A stretch of 64,000 bases of DNA, taken from Pantoea eucrina (GTDB lineage: Bacteria; Pseudomonadota; Gammaproteobacteria; Enterobacterales; Enterobacteriaceae). Below, piece by piece: positions 35,671 through 43,891 of this stretch. The stretch's first letter is position 1. Every line of letters begins with the position of its first letter. The stretch lies in the NCBI RefSeq assembly GCF_001691555.1, contig NZ_MAYN01000008.1, forward strand, positions 1,604,682-1,668,681, given 5' to 3'. A model generated the notes under the pieces. That model worked only from the letters and a program-made list of their open reading frames with translations, was not told the DNA's origin and did not search any database. Position numbers and translations under genes: made by a program.

Positions 35671-37416
35671 TTGACCAGCAACCAACTTACGTGGCAAGCC
35701 CTGCAGCCAGATAGCACTTCCTGGCAGACCCTTTTTTCAACGGTTTCTCTGAAAGATAGCGATAGCCTTGCCGCGGTTCAGCCGCGTTTGCTGAATGCGC
35801 TGGCGCATTTACACCATCAGTCCGCGGGTTTCCCGCTGTTGCTGTTACGCAGCCAGGAAAATAGCGACTATCTCGCCTGGATCGCAACGGCAGCACAACG
35901 TTTTCAGCCCGATACCGGGCAGCTGTATGGTGGTGACTACCACGTGATGGGCGACACCGTCACGCTGCTGCCGCCTGCCGATATCAACCGCCCTTTTACC
36001 GGTAGCGGCGGGGTATTTTATGCTGACTGGATTGAAGCTGAGCAGCTGTTTGGCTGCGTGCGTCAGTACAAAGATCGCGTAATGCCTGAGCCGGGGCTGC
36101 TGCATCGCGCCAATGGCGGGACGCTGATCCTGTCAATCAACACGCTGCTGGCCCAGCCCCTGCTCTGGCTGCGACTGCGCCGGTGTATCGAACTGCAGCG
36201 GTTTGAGTGGTATTCACAGGATGAGCGTCAGCCCCTGCCGGTAGCTATTCCTGCTCTGCCGCTCAGCGTCCGGCTGGTGCTGTGTGGCGACCGTGATGCG
36301 CTGGCCAGTTTTCAGGAACTGGATGCCGAAGTGCATGAAATGGCGCTCTACAGTGAGTTTGAAGAGCACCTGCAGATTGTTGATGAAAGCGATATGCTCA
36401 ACTGGTGTCAGTGGGTTCTGACACAGGCAGCACAGGCTGACATCAATGCCCCGGAAGCGGATTTCTGGCCACCGCTGCTGACGGAAGCGGTACGCTTTAC
36501 CGGCGATCAGGATACGCTGCCGCTCTGTCCGCGCTGGCTGAGGCGACAGCTGCATGAGACCGCTTTGCACGGCGATATTATTAATGGCGAAGCACTGACA
36601 GAGGCGCTTGAAGCACGCCAGTGGCGGGAAAACTACCTGACTGAACGCATGCGCGATGAGATCCTGCTGAATCAGATCATGATTGAAACAGAGGGTGAGG
36701 TTATCGGGCAGATCAACGGGCTGTCGGTTGTTGAGTTTCCCGGGCATCCGCGCGCCTGGGGTGAGCCGTCGCGTATTACCTGCGTGGTGCATCCCGGCGA
36801 TGGCGAACTTAACGATGTGGAACGCAAAGCGGAGCTGGGCGGTAATATTCATGCCAAAGGCATGATGATTATGCAGGCCTATCTGATTGCTGAGCTGGAA
36901 CTCGATCAGCCACTGCCCTTCTCCGCCTCAATGGTGTTTGAGCAATCTTACTCTGAAGTGGATGGTGACAGCGCCTCTCTGGCAGAGCTGTGCGCATTAA
37001 TCAGCGCGCTGGCTAATCAGCCGCTGAGCCAGCAGATTGCGGTGACTGGCTCTGTTGATCAGTTTGGTAATGTGCAGCCGGTCGGTGGTCTGAACGAGAA
37101 GATTGAAGGCTTTTTCCATGTCTGTCAGGCGCGTGAACTCACCGGTAAGCAGGGCGTCATTCTGCCCGCGTCTAACGTGCGTCATCTCAGTCTTAGTCAG
37201 GAAATTGTTGATGCAGTGAAAGCGGGAGAGTTTCATCTGTGGGCCATTGAGCGCATTGATGAAGCCCTGCCGTTGCTGACAGGTGTGGTGTGGCAGAGTG
37301 AGAGCGGAGAATCACTGCTAACGATGATTCAGGCCCGCATTACGCAGTTTAATCAGCAGGAATCTTCACCCCGTCCATGGCCCTTACGCTGGCTTAACTG
37401 GTTTAACCACAGATAG
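35671..37416 (+). CDS. ycbZ: Lon-like protease homologue YcbZ
   Basis: YcbZ is a Lon-family S16 peptidase homologue lacking a typical AAA+ motor; its role is unclear. The Lon-type proteolytic domain is intact, with the catalytic Ser in DGDSASLAELCAL and Lys in LNEKIEGFF. Alignment with the E. coli N-terminus (MTITKLAW) points to TTG 35671 (LTSNQLTW); no in-frame ATG or GTG exists near it, and no clear ribosome site is seen. The frame extends up to an ATG at 35548, but that overlaps the matP promoter region. With TTG the protein has 581 residues (E. coli 586). Its last codons overlap a FadR-like sequence for fabA. Confidence 0.88.
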   Translation: MTSNQLTWQALQPDSTSWQTLFSTVSLKDSDSLAAVQPRLLNALAHLHHQSAGFPLLLLRSQENSDYLAWIATAAQRFQPDTGQLYGGDYHVMGDTVTLLPPADINRPFTGSGGVFYADWIEAEQLFGCVRQYKDRVMPEPGLLHRANGGTLILSINTLLAQPLLWLRLRRCIELQRFEWYSQDERQPLPVAIPALPLSVRLVLCGDRDALASFQELDAEVHEMALYSEFEEHLQIVDESDMLNWCQWVLTQAAQADINAPEADFWPPLLTEAVRFTGDQDTLPLCPRWLRRQLHETALHGDIINGEALTEALEARQWRENYLTERMRDEILLNQIMIETEGEVIGQINGLSVVEFPGHPRAWGEPSRITCVVHPGDGELNDVERKAELGGNIHAKGMMIMQAYLIAELELDQPLPFSASMVFEQSYSEVDGDSASLAELCALISALANQPLSQQIAVTGSVDQFGNVQPVGGLNEKIEGFFHVCQARELTGKQGVILPASNVRHLSLSQEIVDAVKAGEFHLWAIERIDEALPLLTGVVWQSESGESLLTMIQARITQFNQQESSPRPWPLRWLNWFNHR

Positions 37417-37450
37417 GGGCATTGCCCGGCGTACAACTGTTCGCTAATAT
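37396..37450 (+). promoter_or_regulatory. fabA promoter with FabR-like and FadR-like sites
   Basis: TTGCCC (37422-37427) and TAATAT (37445-37450) are 17 bp apart. The spacer holds GGCGTACAACTGTTCGCT (37428-37445), a dyad GCG-N-ACA-NN-TGT-N-CGC resembling the E. coli FabR operator. TGGT-N3-ACCA at 37399-37409, inside the last ycbZ codons, matches the FadR core. In E. coli FadR activates and FabR represses fabA. The sites are seen here; the functions are inferred. Confidence 0.7.
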
Positions 37451-37483
37451 TCGGGCTTCACTAAAAGAAGGCATATTGAGAAC

Positions 37484-38002
37484 ATGGTAGATAAACGCGA
37501 ATCCTATAGCAAAGAAGACCTGGTTGCCTCAGGTCGCGGCGAACTGTTCGGCGAAAACGGGCCACCGCTGCCCTCTGACAACATGTTGATGATGGACCGT
37601 GTGGTCAAAATGACCGAAGATGGCGGTAACTTCGATAAAGGTTTTGTAGAAGCTGAACTGGATATCCGCCCTGACCTCTGGTTCTTCGATTGCCATTTCA
37701 AAGGCGATCCGGTCATGCCTGGCTGTCTGGGCCTGGATGCGATGTGGCAGCTGGTTGGTTTCTATCTCGGCTGGTTAGGCGCGGAAGGCAAAGGCCGTGC
37801 GCTGGGCGTAGGCGAAGTGAAGTTTACCGGTCAGGTGCTGCCAACAGCGAAAAAAGTGACCTATAAAATTCACTTCAAGCGCGTGATTAACCGCAAGCTG
37901 GTAATGGGTGTGGCGGATGGTGAAGTCTTTGTTGACGGTAACCTGATCTACACCGCTACCGATCTGAAAGTAGGCCTGTTTAAAGATACGTCTGCATTCT
38001 GA
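37484..38002 (+). CDS. fabA: 3-hydroxydecanoyl-ACP dehydratase/isomerase FabA
   Basis: FabA dehydrates 3-hydroxydecanoyl-ACP and isomerises the trans-2 to the cis-3 product, the branch point of unsaturated fatty acid synthesis. The 172-residue protein equals E. coli FabA. The hot-dog active site is intact: His in [13 protein letters not shown] and Asp in [11 protein letters not shown]. It is downstream of ycbZ on the same strand, with its own promoter, and ends at a perfect terminator. rmf is convergent. Confidence 0.98.
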   Translation: MVDKRESYSKEDLVASGRGELFGENGPPLPSDNMLMMDRVVKMTEDGGNFDKGFVEAELDIRPDLWFFDCHFKGDPVMPGCLGLDAMWQLVGFYLGWLGAEGKGRALGVGEVKFTGQVLPTAKKVTYKIHFKRVINRKLVMGVADGEVFVDGNLIYTATDLKVGLFKDTSAF

Positions 38003-38013
38003 TTCTGCTTAAC

Positions 38014-38039
38014 AAAACCTCCGCCGCGGCGGAGGTTTT
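38014..38039. terminator. Terminator of fabA
   Basis: AAAACCTCCGCC / GGCGGAGGTTTT is a 12-bp perfect inverted repeat with a 2-base centre, flanked by A and T tracts, so it works in both directions for fabA and rmf. Confidence 0.9.
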
Positions 38040-38062
38040 CCCTTTGCTGACATCCGGCAGGG

Positions 38063-38230
38063 CTAGACCACCGCCGACCTGTCCTCCATGGCCTGACGCC
38101 AGCCTCCCAGCCAGTGAGACCGCGCATCGATCAGTTGATAGGGGCATAGCTCCTTAGAGCGACCGGTAATGCCGGCCTGATAACCACGTGAATGTGCACG
38201 TTCCAGACGGTCTCTCTTCTGTCTCTTCAT
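38063..38230 (-). CDS. rmf: Ribosome modulation factor RMF
   Basis: RMF pairs 70S ribosomes into inactive 100S dimers in stationary phase. This 55-residue protein begins MKRQKRDRLERAHSRGYQAG and contains GRSKELCPY and WLGGWRQAMEDR, matching E. coli RMF (55 residues) over its length. It is highly basic. It is convergent with fabA and precedes the pqi operon on the same strand side, the conserved position. It is shorter than usual ORF cut-offs and is easily missed. Confidence 0.95.
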   Translation of the reverse strand: MKRQKRDRLERAHSRGYQAGITGRSKELCPYQLIDARSHWLGGWRQAMEDRSAVV

Positions 38231-38423
38231 ACCGCGTTTCCCTCATTTCAGGTCTGGTGGAATCTGGTGGAAAGAAAGAGTGGCGAATTTATGTTCAGCC
38301 ACAGTAAAGTTCTAACCCCAATGCGCAGAAAAAGCAATGCGCAAAATTCACGCCAGCGTCACGGTTTTGCCGTTAAAACGACATAAAGAAATGTCAAAGG
38401 CGTGTCTATGTTTCTGATTAGGC

Positions 38424-38473
38424 AAAAAAAAGCCCCTGATTGGCTGAGCAGTGTTGCTACAGAAAATCAGGGA
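38424..38473 (-). terminator. Terminator of the pqi operon
   Basis: On the minus strand a stem made from CCCTGATT and AATCAGGGG encloses an inner AGCA/TGCT stem and is followed by TTTTTTT. It lies just beyond the pqiC stop. Confidence 0.85.
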
Positions 38474-38497
38474 CTTAGCGAACGCTTAAAACTATTC

Positions 38498-39064
38498 CTA
38501 ATTTAGCGAAGCTACATTATTTGCGATCTGCTGCGCGGTTTGCTGCCAGCCTGCGGCCAGCGTACGCACCATCGCATCATACCCATCTTCGTTTTGAGGC
38601 AACATCAGGTTAAAGCTGCGCTTGATAAGCTGATCCTGATGCTGCAGCAGCCATTCACCGCTCACCACCACCCGCCCGTCGTATCGTCCCTGAAAACCAC
38701 TTACGCTAACGTTGAGCGTATCGTAGCCCTCTCCATGTGGCGATGAGGCGACAATGCGGCCCGGCAGCGCCCGGCTCAGATTGGCAACCAGGGTCTGCTG
38801 CAGCTGCTGATCGAGCGGACTGGCCCAGAGATTATTAGCGGCAATAACATATTTAACATCGCTGGTCTGATAAACCAGCCCGTTGCCTGCCAGATAGTCA
38901 GGTACGTTTACATGTTCTACCCAGAGCATCGGCTGGCTGCTGCCCGCGCTGCTGGCGACACGCGCCGTACTGCTGCCTGCCGGCAGCTGATAGTACGTGG
39001 TATCGATTGTTGTGCTGCACCCTGCCAGCAGTAACATGGCTCCTGCGATGATGGCTTTTCTCAC
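38498..39064 (-). CDS. pqiC: Outer-membrane lipoprotein PqiC
   Basis: PqiC is the lipoprotein partner of PqiB in an envelope-spanning lipid-transport system. The 188-residue protein has a signal peptide with lipobox LLAGC (Cys 16) and the DUF330/ABC-type lipoprotein core (TIDTTYYQLPAG, WVEHVNVPDYLAG). Its start overlaps the pqiB stop by 4 bp (ATGA), so translation is coupled. Confidence 0.95.
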   Translation of the reverse strand: MRKAIIAGAMLLLAGCSTTIDTTYYQLPAGSSTARVASSAGSSQPMLWVEHVNVPDYLAGNGLVYQTSDVKYVIAANNLWASPLDQQLQQTLVANLSRALPGRIVASSPHGEGYDTLNVSVSGFQGRYDGRVVVSGEWLLQHQDQLIKRSFNLMLPQNEDGYDAMVRTLAAGWQQTAQQIANNVASLN

Positions 39065-40704
39065 TGTTTCGCCCTCTTTGGCTGCGGATCCTGCCCTGGC
39101 TTCGCTTCAAAGACCAGAGCATTACTTTTCGCATTCAGCGTTTTCAGTACCGGCTGCAGTTCACGCAGCACCTGATCGAGCCGCTGCATGTCACCCACCA
39201 GCTTGTTATACGCTGGCGATCCCGGCTGCAGCCCTTTCATGCTGCGGTTGAGTTCACGCAGCGTCTGCTGCATATCGGCAGGCAATGTTTTCATTGCCGG
39301 GCTGCCGGTGATCTGGTTCAGATTATTCAGCGTATTCTGCAGCTGACGCAGCGTGCGCTGGCTCTCTTTCAGGGTATCGGTCGCCTCGCTGATCATCGGA
39401 TTAAGCGGCAGTGCGTTGATCTTATCCAGCGCCGCCATCAGCTTCTGCTGGATCTGGCTGAGCCCACCGCTGACGGTTGGGATCACTTCCAGACCTGCTA
39501 CGGTATTCGGCCCTTTGTAAGCCGGCGCTTTATCATAGAAATCGAGATCAACAAACAGCGCGCCGGAGAGCAGGTTGCCGGTTTTCAGCGTGCCGCGCAG
39601 ACCACGTTTCTTCCCATCCTGAAGATGCTGCTCCAGATTGAAATCGCTTCCCAGTCGCGCGGTAAAGCGATCGGGTTCGATGCGAATCAGCACCGGCACG
39701 CGATAATCTGTATTCAGCGCCTGATCCATGCCCGGGATCATATAAGGCACCTGCGCCACGGTTCCCAGACGGATACCACGGAACTCAACCGGTGCGCCTG
39801 GCTGCAGGCCGCGAATCGAATCGCTGAAGAACATCAGGAAATCAGTGTGTCGGGTATAGAGCGAATCCTGAATACTGCGCTGATCGTCATACAGATGATA
39901 ATCCGCTTTATTCTGCGCTACCTCACCCAGATCCCAGCCATCCGGCACATCAAAACTGACACCGCCGCTAAACAGCGTGGTCAGTGAGCCCATCTCAACG
40001 CGCATACCGGAAGCCGACATATCAACGGCAATGCCGCTGTCTTTCCAGAAACGCACGTTGGTGGTCACCAGCCGGTCGTACGGCGCACTGATAAATAGCT
40101 GATAGGTCATCATACGTTTATCAGTATTAAAGGTGCTGGTTTCCACCGTGCCTACACGGTAACCGCGGAACAGCACCGGATCGCCCGGGTTGAGCTGACC
40201 CGCTTTATTGCTGTCGAGTACAATGCGGACCCCTTTCGCATCCGGCGGTGCCAGCGGCGGTGAATCAAGCAGCTGATACTGCTCCGGCTGTTCGCCTTTT
40301 GCACCGGGCTGCAGCTCGATATAAGCTCCTGAAAGCAGTGTGCCAAGACCCGTAATACCTTCGCGCCCGACCTGCGGTTTGACCACCCAGAACACGCTGT
40401 CTTTATAGAGCAGCTTCTCCATACCGGCATTCAGGCGGGCTGTGATCTCGACGTGATGCAAATCATCCGTCAGCACCGCACTCTCTACGGTTCCCACATC
40501 CACGCTGCGGCTTTTAATGGTGGTTTTACCCGCCACAATCCCTTCGGCGCTCTCGGTGATCAGCGTCACCAGCGGCCCCTGATGGCTGAAGTGATAAAAA
40601 AGGATCCACCCGCCGATCAATAGCGTGACGATAGGTACGATCCAGACTGGCGACCAGCGTTTGATCTGATCGACCTTAGCAGTCCCGTGATTGTTGTCCG
40701 TCAA
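39061..40704 (-). CDS. pqiB: Intermembrane lipid transport protein PqiB (MCE)
   Basis: PqiB forms a hexameric tunnel of stacked MCE rings across the periplasm for lipid traffic. The 547-residue protein has one N-terminal membrane helix (WSPVWIVPIVTLLIGGWILFY region) and three MCE domains (about residues 45-135, 160-250 and 285-390). A long C-terminal helical segment with leucine heptads (SQRTLRQLQNTLNNLNQITG) forms the needle. Length is as in E. coli (546). Its start lies 29 bp inside pqiA. Confidence 0.96.
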   Translation of the reverse strand: MTDNNHGTAKVDQIKRWSPVWIVPIVTLLIGGWILFYHFSHQGPLVTLITESAEGIVAGKTTIKSRSVDVGTVESAVLTDDLHHVEITARLNAGMEKLLYKDSVFWVVKPQVGREGITGLGTLLSGAYIELQPGAKGEQPEQYQLLDSPPLAPPDAKGVRIVLDSNKAGQLNPGDPVLFRGYRVGTVETSTFNTDKRMMTYQLFISAPYDRLVTTNVRFWKDSGIAVDMSASGMRVEMGSLTTLFSGGVSFDVPDGWDLGEVAQNKADYHLYDDQRSIQDSLYTRHTDFLMFFSDSIRGLQPGAPVEFRGIRLGTVAQVPYMIPGMDQALNTDYRVPVLIRIEPDRFTARLGSDFNLEQHLQDGKKRGLRGTLKTGNLLSGALFVDLDFYDKAPAYKGPNTVAGLEVIPTVSGGLSQIQQKLMAALDKINALPLNPMISEATDTLKESQRTLRQLQNTLNNLNQITGSPAMKTLPADMQQTLRELNRSMKGLQPGSPAYNKLVGDMQRLDQVLRELQPVLKTLNAKSNALVFEAKPGQDPQPKRAKQ

Positions 40705-41962
40705 GACGCGACTCCTTACGTTCAGTTTCCTGTTGGCGATCCCAAATCAGACGCGGATCGAATGTAATAGCGGCAAACATTGTCAAGATCACCACCAGGG
40801 CAAACAGCAGCGCTCCCGGCGCAGGGTAGACATTCATCAGCTGGCCCATACGCACCAGCGCTGAGAGCACGGCGATAACAAATACATCGATCATCGACCA
40901 GCGGCCGACAAACTCCACCACTTCATAAATCAGATGCATTTTTTCGCCATCGCGCTGCCCGCGCCCGCTGGCGTGCCAGCAGAGCCAGCCAATAGCGACC
41001 ATCTTCAGTGAGGGCACCATAATACTGGCGATAAAAATCACCAGCGCGACGGGCCATGAGCCATCACTCATCAGCAAAATCACGCCGCCCATGATCGTTG
41101 AGGGATACTGTGAACCCAGCGTCTCAGTGACCATGATCGGCATAACATTCGAAGGGATATAGAGCATAACGGAGGTTAGCAGCAGCGCCAGCGTCCATTG
41201 CAGACTATGCCTGCGACGGGGTGTTGCTGTGACCCCGCAGCGACCACAGCGCAGCTGCGTCGCCGGCAAAATAGCCGTGCAGCAGGGACAGCTGCGCAGC
41301 CCCTGCTGCAGACCACTCTTCCCCGCCTGCGGCGTAAACGGCAGCGCAGGCAGTGCATCAATGCGTTGCCAGACCCAGCGCCGATCCACACACTGGAATG
41401 CGCGTAGCTGCAGCAGGCAGAACAGACACCAGGGCCAGAAGCTGCTGCCCAGGCCAATTTCACCATACGCCATCAGCTTGACGAAGCTGACCAGCACGCC
41501 TGCCATGAAGATCTCTGCCATGCCCCAGCTGCGCAGCTGAAAAAGAATACGCGCCAGCCCCCGCCGCAGCGGGTGCGGCAGAGCGATCCGGTTGACCAGC
41601 AGCACAATCGTAATCATGCAGAAAGCCGGAATACCCTGCACAAACAGCAGGAACAGGGAGGCCAGGCTGCGGTAATCCTCCCGCACCATCACGCGCGGGA
41701 TCTCCGGCAGCGTAATGCGACTGGAGAGGCCGGCGACGTGCATATCGATAAACGGAAAGAGATTAGCCAGCACCAGCATAAACAGCGCCGCCAGCGCATA
41801 GCCGGTTGGACGCTTGCGCGGTTCATGCCAGTTAGCCAGCAGCTGCGTATGGCAGCGCGGGCAACGGGCACGGCTGCCCGCCGGCACAGCGGGCAGCCTG
41901 ACGGTTAAATCACACTGTGGACAGAGCATCCACTGCTGCGCCTGTGGCGACGTTGCGCACAT
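40676..41962 (-). CDS. pqiA: Inner-membrane protein PqiA
   Basis: PqiA is the multi-pass inner-membrane component of the paraquat-inducible lipid-transport system. The 428-residue protein has two PqiA repeats, each with a Cys4 zinc-ribbon-like motif (CPQCDL...CPRCH and CPCCTA...CGRCG) ahead of four helices. In E. coli the operon answers to SoxRS; no Sox box was searched with success here. It is the first gene of pqiABC, 16 bp after uup on the same strand. Confidence 0.96.
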   Translation of the reverse strand: MCATSPQAQQWMLCPQCDLTVRLPAVPAGSRARCPRCHTQLLANWHEPRKRPTGYALAALFMLVLANLFPFIDMHVAGLSSRITLPEIPRVMVREDYRSLASLFLLFVQGIPAFCMITIVLLVNRIALPHPLRRGLARILFQLRSWGMAEIFMAGVLVSFVKLMAYGEIGLGSSFWPWCLFCLLQLRAFQCVDRRWVWQRIDALPALPFTPQAGKSGLQQGLRSCPCCTAILPATQLRCGRCGVTATPRRRHSLQWTLALLLTSVMLYIPSNVMPIMVTETLGSQYPSTIMGGVILLMSDGSWPVALVIFIASIMVPSLKMVAIGWLCWHASGRGQRDGEKMHLIYEVVEFVGRWSMIDVFVIAVLSALVRMGQLMNVYPAPGALLFALVVILTMFAAITFDPRLIWDRQQETERKESRLDGQQSRDC

Positions 41963-41978
41963 GCCCTTTTCCTCTGTG

Positions 41979-43886
41979 TTATGCGCCGTTTTTCAGCGCT
42001 TCCAGCTCTTCCCAGCGGGCAAAGGCAGTTTCCAGCTCCTGCTCCGTCTGCGCCAGCGTATCCAGAACCGGCTGCGTTTTTTCATGCGGCTGACTGAAGA
42101 AATCAGGATGGCTCATCTGCGCCTGCAGCTCACCAATCCGCGCCTCCAGCTGCTCCAGCTTTTGCGGCAGCTGTTCCAGTTCGCGCGTCAGGTTATAGCT
42201 TAGCTTGCCTGCGCTGCGTTTGGCGGTTTCATTTTTTTCTGCCGTTTTCACCGGCGCGGAGACCGCTGGTGCAACACGCGTCTGTTTGTACGCCGCGCGC
42301 TGCTGCTGCGCATCATGATAGCCGCCCACAAACGCGCCCACTTCGCCGTTGCCTTCAAAAATCCAGCATTCGGTAACGGTGTTGTCAACAAACTGACGAT
42401 CGTGGCTGACCAGCAGTACGGTGCCCTGGTATCCATCGACCAGCTCTTCCAGCAGCTCCAGCGTTTCAACGTCCAGATCGTTGGTCGGTTCATCGAGGAT
42501 CAGCAGGTTGCTGGGCTTCAGGAACAGCCGCGCCAGCAGCAGGCGGTTGCGCTCTCCGCCCGACAGCGCACGTACCGGCGTCATGGCACGCTTAGGATGG
42601 AACAGAAAGTCCTGCAGGTAACCCAGTACGTGACGCGGTTTACCGTTGACCATTACTTCCTGTTTACCTTCCGCGAGGTTATCCATCACGGTCCGGTCCG
42701 GATCGAGTTCAGCGCGATGCTGATCGAAATAGGCAATTTCAAGCTTGGTGCCGCAGTGAACCCGTCCGCTGTCCGCTTTCAGCTGACCCAGCATCAGGCG
42801 CAGCAGCGTGGTTTTGCCGCAGCCGTTAGGGCCAATCAGCGCAATCTTATCGCCGCGCTGGACCTGGGCTGAAAAGTCTTTAACCAGCGTTTTGCCTTCC
42901 ACGCCGTAGTGCACGTTCTCCAGCTCAAAGACAATTTTACCGGAGCGCGCGGCTTCACCGACCTGCATGTTGGCTTTGCCCATCACGTCACGACGTTCAG
43001 AGCGTTCACGGCGCAGCGCCTTCAGTGCCCGCACGCGACCTTCATTACGGGTGCGACGCGCCTTGATCCCCTGACGGATCCACACTTCTTCCTGCGCCAG
43101 CTTGCGGTCAAATTCAGCATTCTGCATCTCTTCAACCCGCAGCGCCTCCTCTTTCCCCACCAGGAACTGATCGTAATCTCCCGGCCAGGAGACCAGCTTG
43201 CCGCGGTCAAGATCGACAATGCGCGTTGCCATGTTGCGGATAAACGAGCGGTCATGCGAAATAAACACGATGCTGCCGGTGAAGGTTTTCAGGAACGTTT
43301 CCAGCCAGTCGATGGTTTCAATATCGAGGTGGTTAGTAGGCTCATCCAGCATCAGCACGCGCGGATTACTGACCAGCGCGCGGCCGAGTGCGGCTTTGCG
43401 CAGCCAGCCACCGGAGAGCGAAGAGAGTTCCGTGTCGGCCTGCAGACCAATCTGCTGCAGAACATCGTTGATACGGCTGTCGAGCTGCCAGAGATTCTGG
43501 TGATCAAGAATCGTCTGCAGCCGGCCCATTTCATTGAGGTTTTTCTCGCTCGGATCCTCCATCACTTTATGCGAAATCGCGTGATAGGCTTTCAGATGCT
43601 CAGCCTGCTCGGCCACGCCCTCAGCAACGAAATCATACACCGAGCCGGTGATATTGCGCGGCGGATCCTGCTGCAGCCGCGACACGATCAGGTCCTGTTC
43701 ATAGATGATACGTCCATCATCCAGCGGCTGTTCGCCGTTGATGATTTTCATTAATGTGGATTTACCGGCACCGTTGCGGCCCACCAGACAGACGCGCTCG
43801 CCCTCTTCGATGTGCAGTTCGGTATTATCCAGCAGCGGCGCATCACTGAACGAGAGGTACGCACCATGGATACTGATCAACGACAT
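41979..43886 (-). CDS. uup: ABC-F ATPase Uup
   Basis: Uup is a soluble ABC-F protein with two ATPase domains linked by an arm and a C-terminal DNA-binding coiled coil. It acts on branched DNA, transposon excision and ribosomes. At 635 residues it is full length. Walker A GRNGAGKST and GPNGCGKTT, signatures LSGGWLRK and LSGGERNR, and Walker B MLDEPTNHLD and ILDEPTNDLD are intact, with a coiled C-terminus (LEQLPQKLEQLEARIGELQA). It lies 5 bp after rlmKL on the same strand. Confidence 0.97.
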   Translation of the reverse strand: MSLISIHGAYLSFSDAPLLDNTELHIEEGERVCLVGRNGAGKSTLMKIINGEQPLDDGRIIYEQDLIVSRLQQDPPRNITGSVYDFVAEGVAEQAEHLKAYHAISHKVMEDPSEKNLNEMGRLQTILDHQNLWQLDSRINDVLQQIGLQADTELSSLSGGWLRKAALGRALVSNPRVLMLDEPTNHLDIETIDWLETFLKTFTGSIVFISHDRSFIRNMATRIVDLDRGKLVSWPGDYDQFLVGKEEALRVEEMQNAEFDRKLAQEEVWIRQGIKARRTRNEGRVRALKALRRERSERRDVMGKANMQVGEAARSGKIVFELENVHYGVEGKTLVKDFSAQVQRGDKIALIGPNGCGKTTLLRLMLGQLKADSGRVHCGTKLEIAYFDQHRAELDPDRTVMDNLAEGKQEVMVNGKPRHVLGYLQDFLFHPKRAMTPVRALSGGERNRLLLARLFLKPSNLLILDEPTNDLDVETLELLEELVDGYQGTVLLVSHDRQFVDNTVTECWIFEGNGEVGAFVGGYHDAQQQRAAYKQTRVAPAVSAPVKTAEKNETAKRSAGKLSYNLTRELEQLPQKLEQLEARIGELQAQMSHPDFFSQPHEKTQPVLDTLAQTEQELETAFARWEELEALKNGA

Positions 43887-43891
43887 ATAAA

